NCBI RefSeq assembly: GCF_012641475.1
Contig: NZ_JABAIL010000005.1
Location: forward strand, 186,001 to 250,000
From: Flammeovirga agarivorans
GTDB taxonomy: Bacteria; Bacteroidota; Bacteroidia; Cytophagales; Flammeovirgaceae
Direction: 5' to 3'
Length of the DNA: 64,000 bases
Below the pieces are notes generated by a model. It saw only the letters and a list, made by a program, of their open reading frames with translations, was not told the DNA's origin and made no database searches. The position numbers were made by a program, and so were the translations under genes. Below are positions 35,751 to 45,027 of the stretch, piece after piece. The first letter of the stretch is position 1. Each line of letters starts with the position of its first letter.

Positions 35751-36860
35751 ATGCAACGTTACGTATTCTTTCTTTTTACAATATTCTTAACGATTTCAGG
35801 CTGTCAGGAAGAAGATGATAGTTTAGACGGATTAGTGGACGCAAGTTCACATGAAGGAGAATTTTACGAAAAACAAGTTAAGTTTCTGAATAAAGCCATC
35901 AGAAGTGATAAGAGAAATCCTCGACTTTATTACCTAAAAGGAAATGTGGAAATTAGTTTACATGCCTATGCTAGTGCATTGGAAAACGCAGAGCATGCGA
36001 TAAAATTAGATTCAATAGAAGGACGGTACTATTTTCTAGAGGGACAAGCACACTATTACCTTAATAATTTCAGAAGAGCTTTATCGAGTGGTACGAAAGC
36101 TATAAAGCTGAAGTACAAGAATCCATCACTTAATATTTTAATGGCAGATGCTTATAATAATCTAGGTAAAGCAGATAGTGCATTACTTTTTATTGAAGAA
36201 TCTGAAAAAGCAACTCCGAATAGTATTCCGTTACAAAAGGCAAAGGCAAAATCTTTCGAGTTGAAAGGAGATAAGATGAGTGCAATGGCTTTGTACAAAA
36301 AAATACTATCTGTAAAGCCAACAGATACTGTCGCTTATGCTCAATTGATTCATTATGAGGTAGAGCAAAAAAATGAGGAAGGAGCAAAATTATTGATTAC
36401 TCAAGCAAATGAGAATGAAGTATCATCTTTGGATATTCAGCTTTACCAAGGACAATTGATCATGGGAGAAAGTTATTTTGACAGTGCCGAAGTAATTTTT
36501 GAGAATATATTGACTGTAAATCCATCTAAGTGGGAAGCATCAAGACAGTTAGGAAAACTGAAAAGAAAAAAGAACCTTCCTTTAGAAGCTAAAAAAGTAC
36601 TTTTAGAAGGATTAAAACACACCCCTAATGCAAAGCAGCTTTGGTACGAATTAGGATTAACCGAGCAATATATGCTAAGGGATTATGGAGAAGCTAGAAA
36701 AGACTATGAAAAGGCATTAGAAATAGATCCTGCTTACCTAGATGCTAGAAGAGCGCTAAATAATTTAAGAGCCTACTTAAGAAAACTATATGCACCTCCT
36801 GTTACTACAACAGAAGAGCAAACTGAAGATACTGGAGAAAATACCTCTTCAGAAGAATAA
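35751..36860 (+). CDS. TPR lipoprotein
   Basis: A 369-residue lipoprotein: the signal MQRYVFFLFTIFLTISGC carries a lipobox at Cys18. Eight or so tetratricopeptide repeats fill the rest, with the typical pattern in YYLKGNVEISLHAYASALENAEHAI and the last repeat ARKDYEKALEIDPAYLDARRAL. The tail is acidic (TEEQTEDTGENTSSEE). It is likely an envelope scaffold for protein assembly. It is 38 bases upstream of comM/yifB with no terminator between, so it may be co-transcribed, though no functional link is known. Confidence 0.8.
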   Translation: MQRYVFFLFTIFLTISGCQEEDDSLDGLVDASSHEGEFYEKQVKFLNKAIRSDKRNPRLYYLKGNVEISLHAYASALENAEHAIKLDSIEGRYYFLEGQAHYYLNNFRRALSSGTKAIKLKYKNPSLNILMADAYNNLGKADSALLFIEESEKATPNSIPLQKAKAKSFELKGDKMSAMALYKKILSVKPTDTVAYAQLIHYEVEQKNEEGAKLLITQANENEVSSLDIQLYQGQLIMGESYFDSAEVIFENILTVNPSKWEASRQLGKLKRKKNLPLEAKKVLLEGLKHTPNAKQLWYELGLTEQYMLRDYGEARKDYEKALEIDPAYLDARRALNNLRAYLRKLYAPPVTTTEEQTEDTGENTSSEE

Positions 36861-36898
36861 ACATATTAGAACTGCAACGATTCTAACTAAAAACAACT

Positions 36899-38446
36899 AT
36901 GATTTCTAAAACTTATGGAAGCTCCGTTTATGGAGTGGATGCTACGCTGATTGAAGTAGAAGTAAACGTACTCAATGGAAAAGGACTTTATGTAGTAGGA
37001 CTGCCTGACAGTGCTATTAAAGAAAGTGAACACAGAGTAGAATCTGCCGTAAAACATTTTGGTTACGTTATTCCTCGACAAAAAGTAGTGGTCAACTTAG
37101 CTCCAGCAGCAGCAAAAAAAGAAGGAGCTGCTTTTGATTTACCTATCGCTTTATCTATTCTACAGGCCTCCGAACAAATTGGTGCTAAAGAACTCGATCA
37201 GTACATTATTCTTGGAGAACTAGCTTTAGATGGGACATTAAGGCCTATAAAAGGAGCTTTACCTATCGCGATAGAAGCAAGAAAGAATAACTTCAAAGGG
37301 TTTATTTTACCCAAAGAAAACGCTCAGGAAGCCGCTATTGTAAATAATCTAGATGTAATTGGGGTTTCAACATTATTAGAAGCCATAGAATTTATTCAAG
37401 GAGATAGAGAGATTACTCCGTTGGAAATAGATACTAGAGAATTATTCAACGATATGTTGGATGATTACGAACTTGATTTCTCTCAAGTACAAGGTCAAGA
37501 AAATATGAAAAGGGCTTTGGAAATTGCGGCAGCTGGAGGTCATAATGTGATTATGATAGGCCCTCCAGGTGCAGGAAAAACGATGTTAGCCAAACGCCTT
37601 GCCACTATTCTACCTTCTTTGTCTCTACCTGAAGCGTTAGAGACTACAAAAATACACTCAGTAGCAGGAAAACTAGGAGCGGGTAAAGGACATTTGATTT
37701 CGACTCGTCCATTCCGTTCTCCTCACCATACAATAAGTGATGTAGCTTTAGTTGGAGGAGGAGGTATACCACAACCTGGGGAGATTTCTTTGTCTCATAA
37801 TGGTGTTTTATTTCTTGATGAACTACCGGAGTTTAAGAGAACAGTGCTAGAAGTAATGAGACAACCGTTGGAAGAACGTAGAGTAACGATTTCTAGAGCA
37901 AAAATGTCTGTGGATTTTCCCGCTAACTTTATGTTGATAGCAAGTATGAATCCATGCCCTTGTGGTTATCACAATCATCCAGAAAAAGAATGTATATGTC
38001 CTCCTGGAGCAGTACAGAAATATCTAAACAAGATCAGTGGTCCATTATTGGATCGAATTGATCTTCATGTAGAAGTAACACCTGTTTCGTTTGATCAAAT
38101 GACTTCAGTTAAACCTGCTGAATCAAGTACTGATATTAGAGACAGGGTGATAGCCGCTAGAGAAAAACAACAGGAGAGATTTAAGAGTGAAGGTCTTAAG
38201 TTGCATAATAATGCAATGATGCCTTCGCAAGTAGTAAAAAAAATATGCACTTTAGATCCATTAGGAAAAAACTTATTAAAGTCGGCAATGGATCGATTAG
38301 GCTTATCAGCAAGAGCATATGACCGAATTTTGAAGGTTTCTCGCACAATTGCTGACTTAGCAGGCAGTGAAAATGTCAAAGCTGAACATATTGCAGAAGC
38401 TATTCAATACAGAAGTTTAGATAGAGACTCTTGGGCAGAAGGTTAA
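36899..38446 (+). CDS. comM: YifB/ComM family Mg chelatase-like AAA+ ATPase
   Basis: A 515-residue AAA+ protein of the YifB/ComM family. In naturally competent bacteria ComM is a branch-migration helicase used in transformation. The N-terminal Lon-protease-like domain (about 1-170) is followed by the ATPase domain with Walker A GPPGAGKT (about 220-227), a Walker B LFLDELPEF, and the conserved MNPCPCGY cysteine motif. A Mg-chelatase C-terminal helical domain (about 410-510) completes it. Length is standard. Whether this organism is competent cannot be told from this window. Confidence 0.92.
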   Translation: MISKTYGSSVYGVDATLIEVEVNVLNGKGLYVVGLPDSAIKESEHRVESAVKHFGYVIPRQKVVVNLAPAAAKKEGAAFDLPIALSILQASEQIGAKELDQYIILGELALDGTLRPIKGALPIAIEARKNNFKGFILPKENAQEAAIVNNLDVIGVSTLLEAIEFIQGDREITPLEIDTRELFNDMLDDYELDFSQVQGQENMKRALEIAAAGGHNVIMIGPPGAGKTMLAKRLATILPSLSLPEALETTKIHSVAGKLGAGKGHLISTRPFRSPHHTISDVALVGGGGIPQPGEISLSHNGVLFLDELPEFKRTVLEVMRQPLEERRVTISRAKMSVDFPANFMLIASMNPCPCGYHNHPEKECICPPGAVQKYLNKISGPLLDRIDLHVEVTPVSFDQMTSVKPAESSTDIRDRVIAAREKQQERFKSEGLKLHNNAMMPSQVVKKICTLDPLGKNLLKSAMDRLGLSARAYDRILKVSRTIADLAGSENVKAEHIAEAIQYRSLDRDSWAEG

Positions 38447-38473
38447 AAATTATCGCTAAATGAAAAATCACAC

Positions 38474-38481
38474 TATATTTG
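38474..38481 (+). promoter_or_regulatory. Candidate -7 box for trkA
   Basis: TATATTTG, a perfect TAnnTTTG, 54 bases before the trkA start and 27 bases after the comM stop. No TTTG lies at the usual -33 distance. Weak support for a promoter between comM and trkA. Confidence 0.3.
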
Positions 38482-38535
38482 CTTTTGTATTCCCATTGAT
38501 GCGGGAGTGTTTCTATTAAAAAAGAAAAAATAGCT

Positions 38536-39879
38536 GTGAAAATCATTATTGCAGGTGCCGGTGACGTAGGGTTCCACTTAGGGAAACTATTGGCACATGA
38601 AGATCACGACATTACGTTACTTGATACAGATGAGGATAGTCTGAATCATGCAGCAAATCATATTGATGTAGCTACGATAAAAGGTTCTTCGACTTCTTTC
38701 AATATTTTGGAAGAAGCCAATGTTTCGAAATCAGACATGTTGATCGCTGTAACGTCTTCTGAAGAGACGAACTTGATCACTTGTATGATTGCTAAAAGAT
38801 TGGGAGCAAAGAGAACAATTGCCAGAATCATCAATAGTGAATACTTACATTCTAGAGATGTTCTTGACATGAGAAGAATGGGAGTGGATGAAATGATTTC
38901 ACCTCAAGTGTTGGCAACAAAAGAGATCAAGCGCTTGTTGAAAGAAGCAGCTATTACTGATACTTTTGAATTTGAGAAAGGACTCTTGTCTTTAATTGGT
39001 ATTACCATAGATCAAGAAAAGCCATTAGTAGGAAAAACGTTAGAAGAAACTACGTACTTGAACCCAGATTTCAAGTTCCTTACTGTTGCAATTCTTAGAA
39101 ATGACGAGACCATTATCCCAAGAGGTGATACGCGCTTCGAATTGAATGACCATGTGTATTACATCGCAAAGCCAGAAGGTGTAGAGAGTGTATTACAGCT
39201 GACGAGAAAGAAACTGAGTAAGAAAATTAAACGCCTAATTATTTTGGGTGGTGGCAAAGTTGGTTTCTATGCAGCGAGGGCTTTAAGCTATAAATACAAT
39301 GTTGTACTTATCGAAAAAGATAGAGATATCGCCATTGAACTAGCTGAAGAACTTCCAAATACATTAGTAATTCACGGAGATGGTAGAAATGTTGATCTAT
39401 TAGAGGAAGAGGGCATTGACAACGCAGATGCATTTATTGCAGTAACGGGTGACTCTGAAACTAATATTATCACATCACTAGTAGCGAAGAAACATGGTGT
39501 GCAAAAAACGATTGCCCTTGTAGAGAATATGGATTACATCCACTTATCTCAAAATATGGGGGTAGATACGTTAATCAATAAAAAACTAATCGCAGCAAGC
39601 TTTATATTCAGATATATCCGAAGAGGTGAGATCATTTCATTAACCAACGTTCATGGTGTGGACGCAGAAGTTCTTGAATTTGTAGTGAACGAAAACTCTC
39701 CGGTAACAAAGAAGGAATTAAAAGCATTAGGGTTCCCTAAATCCGCTATTATTGGAGGAGCTATCCGAAAAGGTAAGGCTTATATTCCAAAAGGAGATTT
39801 CCAATTCGAACCTTACGATAGAGCAGTGGTACTGACAAGACCAGAGTGTATCGCAAAAGTTGAAGCATTCTTCCGTTAA
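38536..39879 (+). CDS. trkA: Trk potassium uptake system NAD-binding subunit TrkA
   Basis: TrkA is the cytoplasmic nucleotide-binding (RCK) regulator that gates the TrkH K+ channel. It starts at a GTG (38536). The 447 residues form two tandem RCK units: each has a Rossmann motif, GAGDVGFHLGKLL (about 7-19) and GGGKVGFYAARAL (about 238-250), and a TrkA-C domain. The conserved acidic ribose-binding residue at the end of strand 2 is present in both halves (LLDTDED, LIEKDRD). It lies 29 bases upstream of trkH, one operon. Confidence 0.93.
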   Translation: MKIIIAGAGDVGFHLGKLLAHEDHDITLLDTDEDSLNHAANHIDVATIKGSSTSFNILEEANVSKSDMLIAVTSSEETNLITCMIAKRLGAKRTIARIINSEYLHSRDVLDMRRMGVDEMISPQVLATKEIKRLLKEAAITDTFEFEKGLLSLIGITIDQEKPLVGKTLEETTYLNPDFKFLTVAILRNDETIIPRGDTRFELNDHVYYIAKPEGVESVLQLTRKKLSKKIKRLIILGGGKVGFYAARALSYKYNVVLIEKDRDIAIELAEELPNTLVIHGDGRNVDLLEEEGIDNADAFIAVTGDSETNIITSLVAKKHGVQKTIALVENMDYIHLSQNMGVDTLINKKLIAASFIFRYIRRGEIISLTNVHGVDAEVLEFVVNENSPVTKKELKALGFPKSAIIGGAIRKGKAYIPKGDFQFEPYDRAVVLTRPECIAKVEAFFR

Positions 39880-39908
39880 TCTGAATATTATCTTAGGTAA
39901 GAGATCAA

Positions 39909-41378
39909 ATGCAACGTAAAAGTCAATTTAATGTAGGACTGATATGTAGAGTCCTTGGTGTACTGATTTTACTCAATGGTATTTTCATGTTTACCTGTCT
40001 TCCTTTTGCCTTCTATTTTGGTGATGGAGATTGGAAAGCATTAGTACAATCTGGTGTTATTACAGTAATTGCAGGAGGGTTTGGTATGTTATACGCCCAA
40101 AAAATGGGCTATGAACAAGTTTTTAAAAAGAAAGACGGTTATATTATTGTTTCATTAGGTTGGGCATTAATGGCTTTCTTTGGAAGCTTACCTTATATCT
40201 TCAGTGAAATACAGGCATCGTTTGCTGATGCTTATTTTGAGACGATTTCTGGGTATTCTACAACCGGAGCATCTATTCTAACAGATATTGAAGGAGTAGG
40301 AAAAGGTATTTTATTCTGGAGAAGCTTAACACAATGGATAGGTGGAATGGGTATCATTGTATTAGCAGTGGCTGTACTTCCATTCTTAGGAATTGGTGGG
40401 ATGCAGCTATTCGTTGCAGAAGCTCCAGGTATCTCTCCTGATAAATTACAACCTAGAATTAAGGAAACAGCCAAAAGATTGTGGTGGGTATATGCTGGTT
40501 TAACAGGTGTAGAGACTATTCTGTTAATGACAGGAGGTATGAGTTTCTATGACGCTTTAAATCATGCTTTAACAACCATGGCAACAGGAGGCTTCTCTAC
40601 ATATAATGACAGTGCTGCTTCGATGTCTCCCTACATACAGTACATTCTAATATTCTTTATGGTATTGGCAGGGACTAACTTTACGCTGAATTATTTCTTC
40701 TTTAAAAGAATGTTCAAAGCAATCTGGAAAAACGAAGAATACAAATACTATTTAGGAATCATTAGTTTAGCAACGATAGGGATTTCTAGTGTGGTTATTT
40801 ACACAACTGATTTGGGTATAGAAAAGGCATTTAGAGATGCACTATTCCAAGTAGTATCAATAATTACAACCACTGGGTATGTTTCTGCAGATTACACTGC
40901 ATGGGCTCCATTTGCCACCATGATCGTCTTCGTATTGATGTTTTGTGGGGGTATGGCAGGATCTACAGCAGGAGGTGTGAAGATTGTTCGACATATTATT
41001 CTGTTCAAAAACTCATTTCTTGAACTAAAGAGACAATTACACCCTACAGCGATTATACCTGTAAGGTTTAATGATAAAGCTGTAAAAGGAGGTATCACAT
41101 TTAATGTACTTGCTTTTATCATGGCTTACTTTTTGGTTTTTGGAATTGGGATATTAGTCATGTCAGCTTTAGGGTTGGATTTATTGACTGCAATTGGTGC
41201 TGTAGCCACATCTTTAGGTAATATTGGTCCTGGTGTAGGAACAGTAGGTCCAGTAGATAATTTTGCTCATTTGCCTGATATGGCAAAATGGGTATTATCT
41301 TTCTTAATGTTGTTGGGAAGGCTAGAACTTTTTACAGTAATGATTATCTTCACTCCATATTTTTGGAGCAGATTCTAA
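39909..41378 (+). CDS. trkH: Trk potassium uptake protein TrkH
   Basis: TrkH is the membrane channel subunit for K+ uptake. The 489-residue protein has four M1-P-M2 repeats whose pore-filter segments are visible: STTGAS, ATGGFS, TTGYVS and GNIGPG. The RQLHPTAIIPVRFN loop after the third repeat is a typical TrkH region. It follows trkA with a 29-base gap and precedes lspA by 37 bases with no terminator. The operon provides constitutive, NAD/ATP-gated K+ uptake. Confidence 0.95.
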   Translation: MQRKSQFNVGLICRVLGVLILLNGIFMFTCLPFAFYFGDGDWKALVQSGVITVIAGGFGMLYAQKMGYEQVFKKKDGYIIVSLGWALMAFFGSLPYIFSEIQASFADAYFETISGYSTTGASILTDIEGVGKGILFWRSLTQWIGGMGIIVLAVAVLPFLGIGGMQLFVAEAPGISPDKLQPRIKETAKRLWWVYAGLTGVETILLMTGGMSFYDALNHALTTMATGGFSTYNDSAASMSPYIQYILIFFMVLAGTNFTLNYFFFKRMFKAIWKNEEYKYYLGIISLATIGISSVVIYTTDLGIEKAFRDALFQVVSIITTTGYVSADYTAWAPFATMIVFVLMFCGGMAGSTAGGVKIVRHIILFKNSFLELKRQLHPTAIIPVRFNDKAVKGGITFNVLAFIMAYFLVFGIGILVMSALGLDLLTAIGAVATSLGNIGPGVGTVGPVDNFAHLPDMAKWVLSFLMLLGRLELFTVMIIFTPYFWSRF

Positions 41379-41415
41379 ACATATAAGATTTTTTAATTCC
41401 GAAGGGAAAGGAACG

Positions 41416-42051
41416 ATGGGAAATACTAAAAAAACAAGTCTGTCTACTATTTATGGAGTAGCGATATTAGTTATCATTCTTGATCAAGCAAGTAAGTTGG
41501 CTGTTCATAATTTTATGGACATGGGTACTTTAGGTGAAATTAAAGTGCTAGGTGACTGGTTTAGGTTGCATTACTTGCTTAATCCAGGTATGGCATTCGG
41601 TATGCAATTTGGAAATGAATATGGAAAGTTGATTCTTACATTGTTCCGTATTATTGCATCAGGTGTCATTATCTATGGTATTTCTGTATTGTACAATAAA
41701 GGAGCACATACAGGTTTCTTAATTTGTGGAGCTATGATTCTTGGAGGGGCTATTGGTAATTCCGTAGATTCTGTGTTTTATGGTGTCTTCATTGAAGGTA
41801 ATGCAATACCAGGTTCCTCAACACCTTGGTTTCATGGACAAGTAATTGATATGCTTTATTTTCCGATGATTGAAGGGAATTTCCCTACATGGCTACCATT
41901 TGTTGGAGGAGACCACTTCCTCTTTTTTAGCCCTGTATTTAATATTGCAGATTCGGCTATATTTTTAGGGGTATTATTTATTCTAATCTTTCAGAATAAA
42001 TTTTCGGAGTACGATTTAAATGGTGACGAATCTCCCTCTTTTAATAGTTAA
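41416..42051 (+). CDS. lspA: Lipoprotein signal peptidase (signal peptidase II)
   Basis: LspA is the inner-membrane aspartic protease that cleaves prolipoprotein signal peptides before the lipid-modified Cys. Four hydrophobic segments are seen. The catalytic aspartates lie in GNSVDSVFYG (first) and FNIADSAIFLG (second), and the NPGMAFGM motif is in the first loop. At 211 residues it is longer than E. coli LspA (164) because of an insertion between the second and fourth helices, common in Bacteroidota. At least four lipoproteins in this window would be substrates. It ends the trk unit. Confidence 0.93.
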   Translation: MGNTKKTSLSTIYGVAILVIILDQASKLAVHNFMDMGTLGEIKVLGDWFRLHYLLNPGMAFGMQFGNEYGKLILTLFRIIASGVIIYGISVLYNKGAHTGFLICGAMILGGAIGNSVDSVFYGVFIEGNAIPGSSTPWFHGQVIDMLYFPMIEGNFPTWLPFVGGDHFLFFSPVFNIADSAIFLGVLFILIFQNKFSEYDLNGDESPSFNS

Positions 42052-42102
42052 AAAGTAATACAAATCATAAAGAAAAATTGACCAAAATCATGGTCTCAAA
42101 AC

Positions 42103-42146
42103 ACAAACCTTAATTGCAATAGCTGTTAAGGTTTGTTTGTTTTTAT
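42103..42146 (+). terminator. Terminator after lspA
   Basis: ACAAACCTTAA / TTAAGGTTTGT, 12-base loop, then a T-rich tract. Closes the trkA-trkH-lspA unit. Confidence 0.8.
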
Positions 42147-42193
42147 TTAAATCGGATAACAATTTTAATGGTGACTTTTTTACCTTTCTATAC

Positions 42194-42241
42194 TACTTTT
42201 GATATGTAATCAATAACAGATAAGCGCTTCATGTTATTGAT
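42194..42241 (+). promoter_or_regulatory. yceI -7 box with overlapping 10-base inverted repeat
   Basis: TACTTTTG (42194-42201) is a perfect TAnnTTTG. Eight bases later comes ATCAATAACA (42209-42218), exactly repeated in inverse orientation as TGTTATTGAT (42232-42241), with AAGCGCTT in the loop. The repeat would begin at about the transcription start, so it is either an operator or a 5'-terminal RNA hairpin. No TTTG at -33. Confidence 0.45.
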
Positions 42242-42300
42242 AAACAGATATTTATAATACCTAATTTTTAGACAGACAACTTATCAGAATTACAATTAAT

Positions 42301-42858
42301 ATGAAAACATCATTATTATCCTTTTTATTAATTTTCTCATTATCTACTTTTAGTTCACTTTTAGCACAGACAAAAAACTTCTCGAAAGAGAATAGTTCTG
42401 TGAAGATAGAAGGAACATCTTCATTACACGATTGGCATTGTGACGTAACAGAAGTTACAGGATCTATTAATGCCAATATCGATGGTAATACAATATCTTC
42501 TATTGATGCTTTAGATTTAACTTTTGTAGTTAAAAGTATCAAATCAGGAAAAGGTGCAATGGATAAAAATATTTATTCAGCATTAAAGGAGAAAAGCAAT
42601 CCACAAATCACTTTTAAAATGTCTTCTGCTACAATCAGTGGCAATGTAGTAACTGCTCAAGGTAAATTAACTATTGCAGGGTCTACTCAAGATGTTACTT
42701 TAACAGCAAATGCTGCTATTGATGGAGATCAAGTGAAATTTGAAGGTAAAACTTCATTCAAAATGTCACAATACTCTGTAGAGCCTCCAACAGCTATGTT
42801 CGGAACAATCACTACAGGAGATGAAGTTTCAATCATCTACGACGTTACATTCAACTAA
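42301..42858 (+). CDS. YceI-family periplasmic protein
   Basis: A 185-residue secreted protein of the YceI family, lipocalin-like beta-barrels that bind polyisoprenoid or other hydrophobic molecules. A signal peptide (1-23, ending SLLAQ) is followed by the family pattern: IEGTSSLHDWHCDV near the N-terminus and the GKTSFKMSQYSVEPP block near the C-terminus. It is 115 bases upstream of a porin-like gene with a possible leader hairpin between. Ligand unknown. Confidence 0.88.
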   Translation: MKTSLLSFLLIFSLSTFSSLLAQTKNFSKENSSVKIEGTSSLHDWHCDVTEVTGSINANIDGNTISSIDALDLTFVVKSIKSGKGAMDKNIYSALKEKSNPQITFKMSSATISGNVVTAQGKLTIAGSTQDVTLTANAAIDGDQVKFEGKTSFKMSQYSVEPPTAMFGTITTGDEVSIIYDVTFN

Positions 42859-42889
42859 GAAAATCAGTAATTATCCTATAAAATACTAG

Positions 42890-42933
42890 AGTGTTGTGTC
42901 CATGTATGATGTGATGCATGGATGTTAACACCC
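42890..42933 (+). promoter_or_regulatory. Hairpin between yceI and the porin-like gene
   Basis: GTGTT (42891-42895) with AACAC (42927-42931) and TCCATG (42899-42904) with CATGGA (42917-42922) form a two-part stem ending 40 bases before the porin start. No T run follows, so a terminator is unlikely. Confidence 0.35.
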
Positions 42934-42972
42934 TAATCCTACCTAATATTTATTCAAATTTTATTTCCGATT

Positions 42973-44322
42973 ATGAACAAATTATACAACTTCAAGAGCA
43001 TTTTCGCTTTGATTCTGATGATGCTTGCTGGTAATGCATTTGCCCAAAAAGATAGTGGAATCTTTGACCGTGATATGCAATACATGCGTTACAATGATCA
43101 AAGAGGTGTAAACGTATTTGAAACTACAAAGTCAGATACAGTTGGTTTCGATGGTATGAAAGTACGTGTTGGTGCAGACTTCGCTCTTCAAATGCAAGGT
43201 TTATCACACACTAATACATTAGGGAACCTACAAGACATGCACACCAACTTTAACTTACCAACTGCCAACTTAAGAATTGATGCTCAATTAGCAGATGGTC
43301 TTAGAGTAAACTTATTAACGTATTTATCTTCACGTCATCACAACGATGCTTGGGTAATGGGTGGTTACTTACAAATCGATAACTTAAACTTCTTAAATTT
43401 AAATAGTCAATTAGCAGATGACCTAATGGATATCGTGACTATTAAAGTAGGTCAAATGGAAGTAAACTATGGTGACCAACACTTCCGTCGTACTGACAAT
43501 GCTTACTCTATGGGTAATGCTTTCATTGGTAACACTATCATGGATGCTTTTGCTACTGAAATGGCAATGGAGGTTTACGCTCAGAAAAATGGGTTCATCG
43601 GTATGTTTGGTATGTCAAACGGTGCATTAAACCAATCAGTAACTTCTACTGGTAACTGGTCAGTATATGGTAAATTAGGTTTCGATAAGCAATTAAACGA
43701 CGACTTAAGAGTACGTTTAACTGGTTCATACTATCACAACTCGAACTTGGATAACTCTAACATCTATGCAGGTGACAGAGCTGGTTCTAGATTCTACAAT
43801 GTAATGGTTCCTACTGGAGATGATTTCAGATCTGGTCGTGTTAACCCGAACTTCACAAACAACATCGATGCGGTTATGTTGAACTCATTTGTGAAATTCC
43901 ACGGATTAGAATTCTTCGGTACTTACGAGAACTCTCAAGGTATGTCTAAGGGTGAAAGTGGTGTAGAAAACGCAGAAAACAGAACTTGGGAACAATTAGC
44001 AGGTGAATTAATCTACCGTTTTGGTTCAAAAGAACAATTCAATGTTGGTGCTCGTTACAATACAGCTTGGGGTGCTAACGCTGCTGAGATGGGTGAGTAT
44101 GCTGACGGTACTGTTTGGTCAATTGGTCAACAAGATGTTCGTCAAAACAGATATGAATTATCTGCAGGTTGGTTCATGACTAGAAACGTTTCATTGAAAG
44201 GTTCATACATCAAGCAAACTTACGAAGGTTATGATAACTACCTTGAAACTGGTTCTACAAACGCTAACTTCGCTGGTGGTGAATTCGACGGTTTCATGTT
44301 AGAGGCAGCAATCAGCTTCTAA
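42973..44322 (+). CDS. Putative outer-membrane porin
   Basis: A 449-residue protein with a signal peptide (1-24, ending NAFAQ) and a pattern of alternating hydrophobic strands ending in FDGFMLEAAISF, a terminal phenylalanine typical of beta-barrels. The organisation (an acidic N-terminal segment, a VKVGQMEVNYGDQHFRR-type stretch, then regular strands) resembles phosphate-selective porin-like proteins, but I cannot name a family with certainty. Codon use appears biased towards a highly expressed gene (many GGT, AAC, TTC codons). It ends at a strong bidirectional terminator. Confidence 0.65.
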   Translation: MNKLYNFKSIFALILMMLAGNAFAQKDSGIFDRDMQYMRYNDQRGVNVFETTKSDTVGFDGMKVRVGADFALQMQGLSHTNTLGNLQDMHTNFNLPTANLRIDAQLADGLRVNLLTYLSSRHHNDAWVMGGYLQIDNLNFLNLNSQLADDLMDIVTIKVGQMEVNYGDQHFRRTDNAYSMGNAFIGNTIMDAFATEMAMEVYAQKNGFIGMFGMSNGALNQSVTSTGNWSVYGKLGFDKQLNDDLRVRLTGSYYHNSNLDNSNIYAGDRAGSRFYNVMVPTGDDFRSGRVNPNFTNNIDAVMLNSFVKFHGLEFFGTYENSQGMSKGESGVENAENRTWEQLAGELIYRFGSKEQFNVGARYNTAWGANAAEMGEYADGTVWSIGQQDVRQNRYELSAGWFMTRNVSLKGSYIKQTYEGYDNYLETGSTNANFAGGEFDGFMLEAAISF

Positions 44323-44356
44323 TTAGAAAGACTTAGTTAATATATAATATATTTCG

Positions 44357-44392
44357 AATAAAGGTCAGTTCTTAATTGAACTGACCTTTATT
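44357..44392. terminator. Bidirectional terminator, porin / VOC gene
   Basis: Perfect 15-base stem AATAAAGGTCAGTTC / GAACTGACCTTTATT, six-base loop, between convergent genes. Confidence 0.88.
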
Positions 44393-44395
44393 GTT

Positions 44396-44899
44396 TTATT
44401 CCGTATATGCACCAGAAGAATATGTTAATTCATAACTGTGTGTATAAATTTCGAAAACTACACCGAAAGGATCCTCTACATAAACCATTTTGTAAGGTTT
44501 AGAGTTAGGGTAATATTCTCTTATCGGCATACGTTGTTTACCTCCAGCATCTACAATTTTTTTAGTGAGTGTTTCTATATCTGGATCTTGTACGCAGAAA
44601 TGGAATAAACCAGCGTTAAATGGGTTAAATTCTGGTTTCTCAGCCTTTGTAGTAGGAAAGGAGAATAATTCTATACCAATGCCATCAGAAGTCGACATAT
44701 GAGCGATTTTAAAAGATCCCCATCCTTTACCAAATACGTCAATACACATTTGGCCAATAGCTGTCTCGTTTTCTTCTTTTACATCCGAAGGAGGCATAAT
44801 CACATACCATCCCATTACATCTGAATAAAATTTTACAGCTTTTTCAATATCAGGAACTGTAATTCCGATATGAGAAAATGATCTTGGGTAACTTTGCAT
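44396..44899 (-). CDS. VOC-family (glyoxalase-like) protein
   Basis: A 167-residue protein of the vicinal oxygen chelate superfamily: two beta-alpha-beta-beta-beta modules, starting FSHIGITVPDIEKAVKFYSDVMGW and ending KMVYVEDPFGVVFEIYTH. Candidate metal ligands are His10 (SHIGI), an internal FHFC His, and the Glu in FEIYTH. Members include glyoxalase I, dioxygenases and antibiotic-binding proteins, so the reaction is undefined. It is divergent from an HxlR regulator with paired operator-like repeats between them, which suggests it is the regulator's target. Confidence 0.82.
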   Translation of the reverse strand: MQSYPRSFSHIGITVPDIEKAVKFYSDVMGWYVIMPPSDVKEENETAIGQMCIDVFGKGWGSFKIAHMSTSDGIGIELFSFPTTKAEKPEFNPFNAGLFHFCVQDPDIETLTKKIVDAGGKQRMPIREYYPNSKPYKMVYVEDPFGVVFEIYTHSYELTYSSGAYTE

Positions 44900-44963
44900 A
44901 ATTATTTATAAATTTTTGATTGGTTTGTAAAGATCGAATACAGAATGTTGGAAGTCAATATCT

Positions 44964-44998
44964 TACTAATTTGAGAGATAGTTACTAATAGGTTAGTA
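44964..44998. promoter_or_regulatory. Candidate HxlR operator
   Basis: TACTAA at 44964-44969 and again at 44983-44988, 19 bases apart, the second forming an exact inverted repeat with TTAGTA (44993-44998) around TAGG. It lies in the 128-base gap between the divergent VOC and HxlR genes. Operator role is inferred. Confidence 0.45.
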
Positions 44999-45027
44999 TT
45001 ATTGATTATCAGTCTAAAAAAAATACA

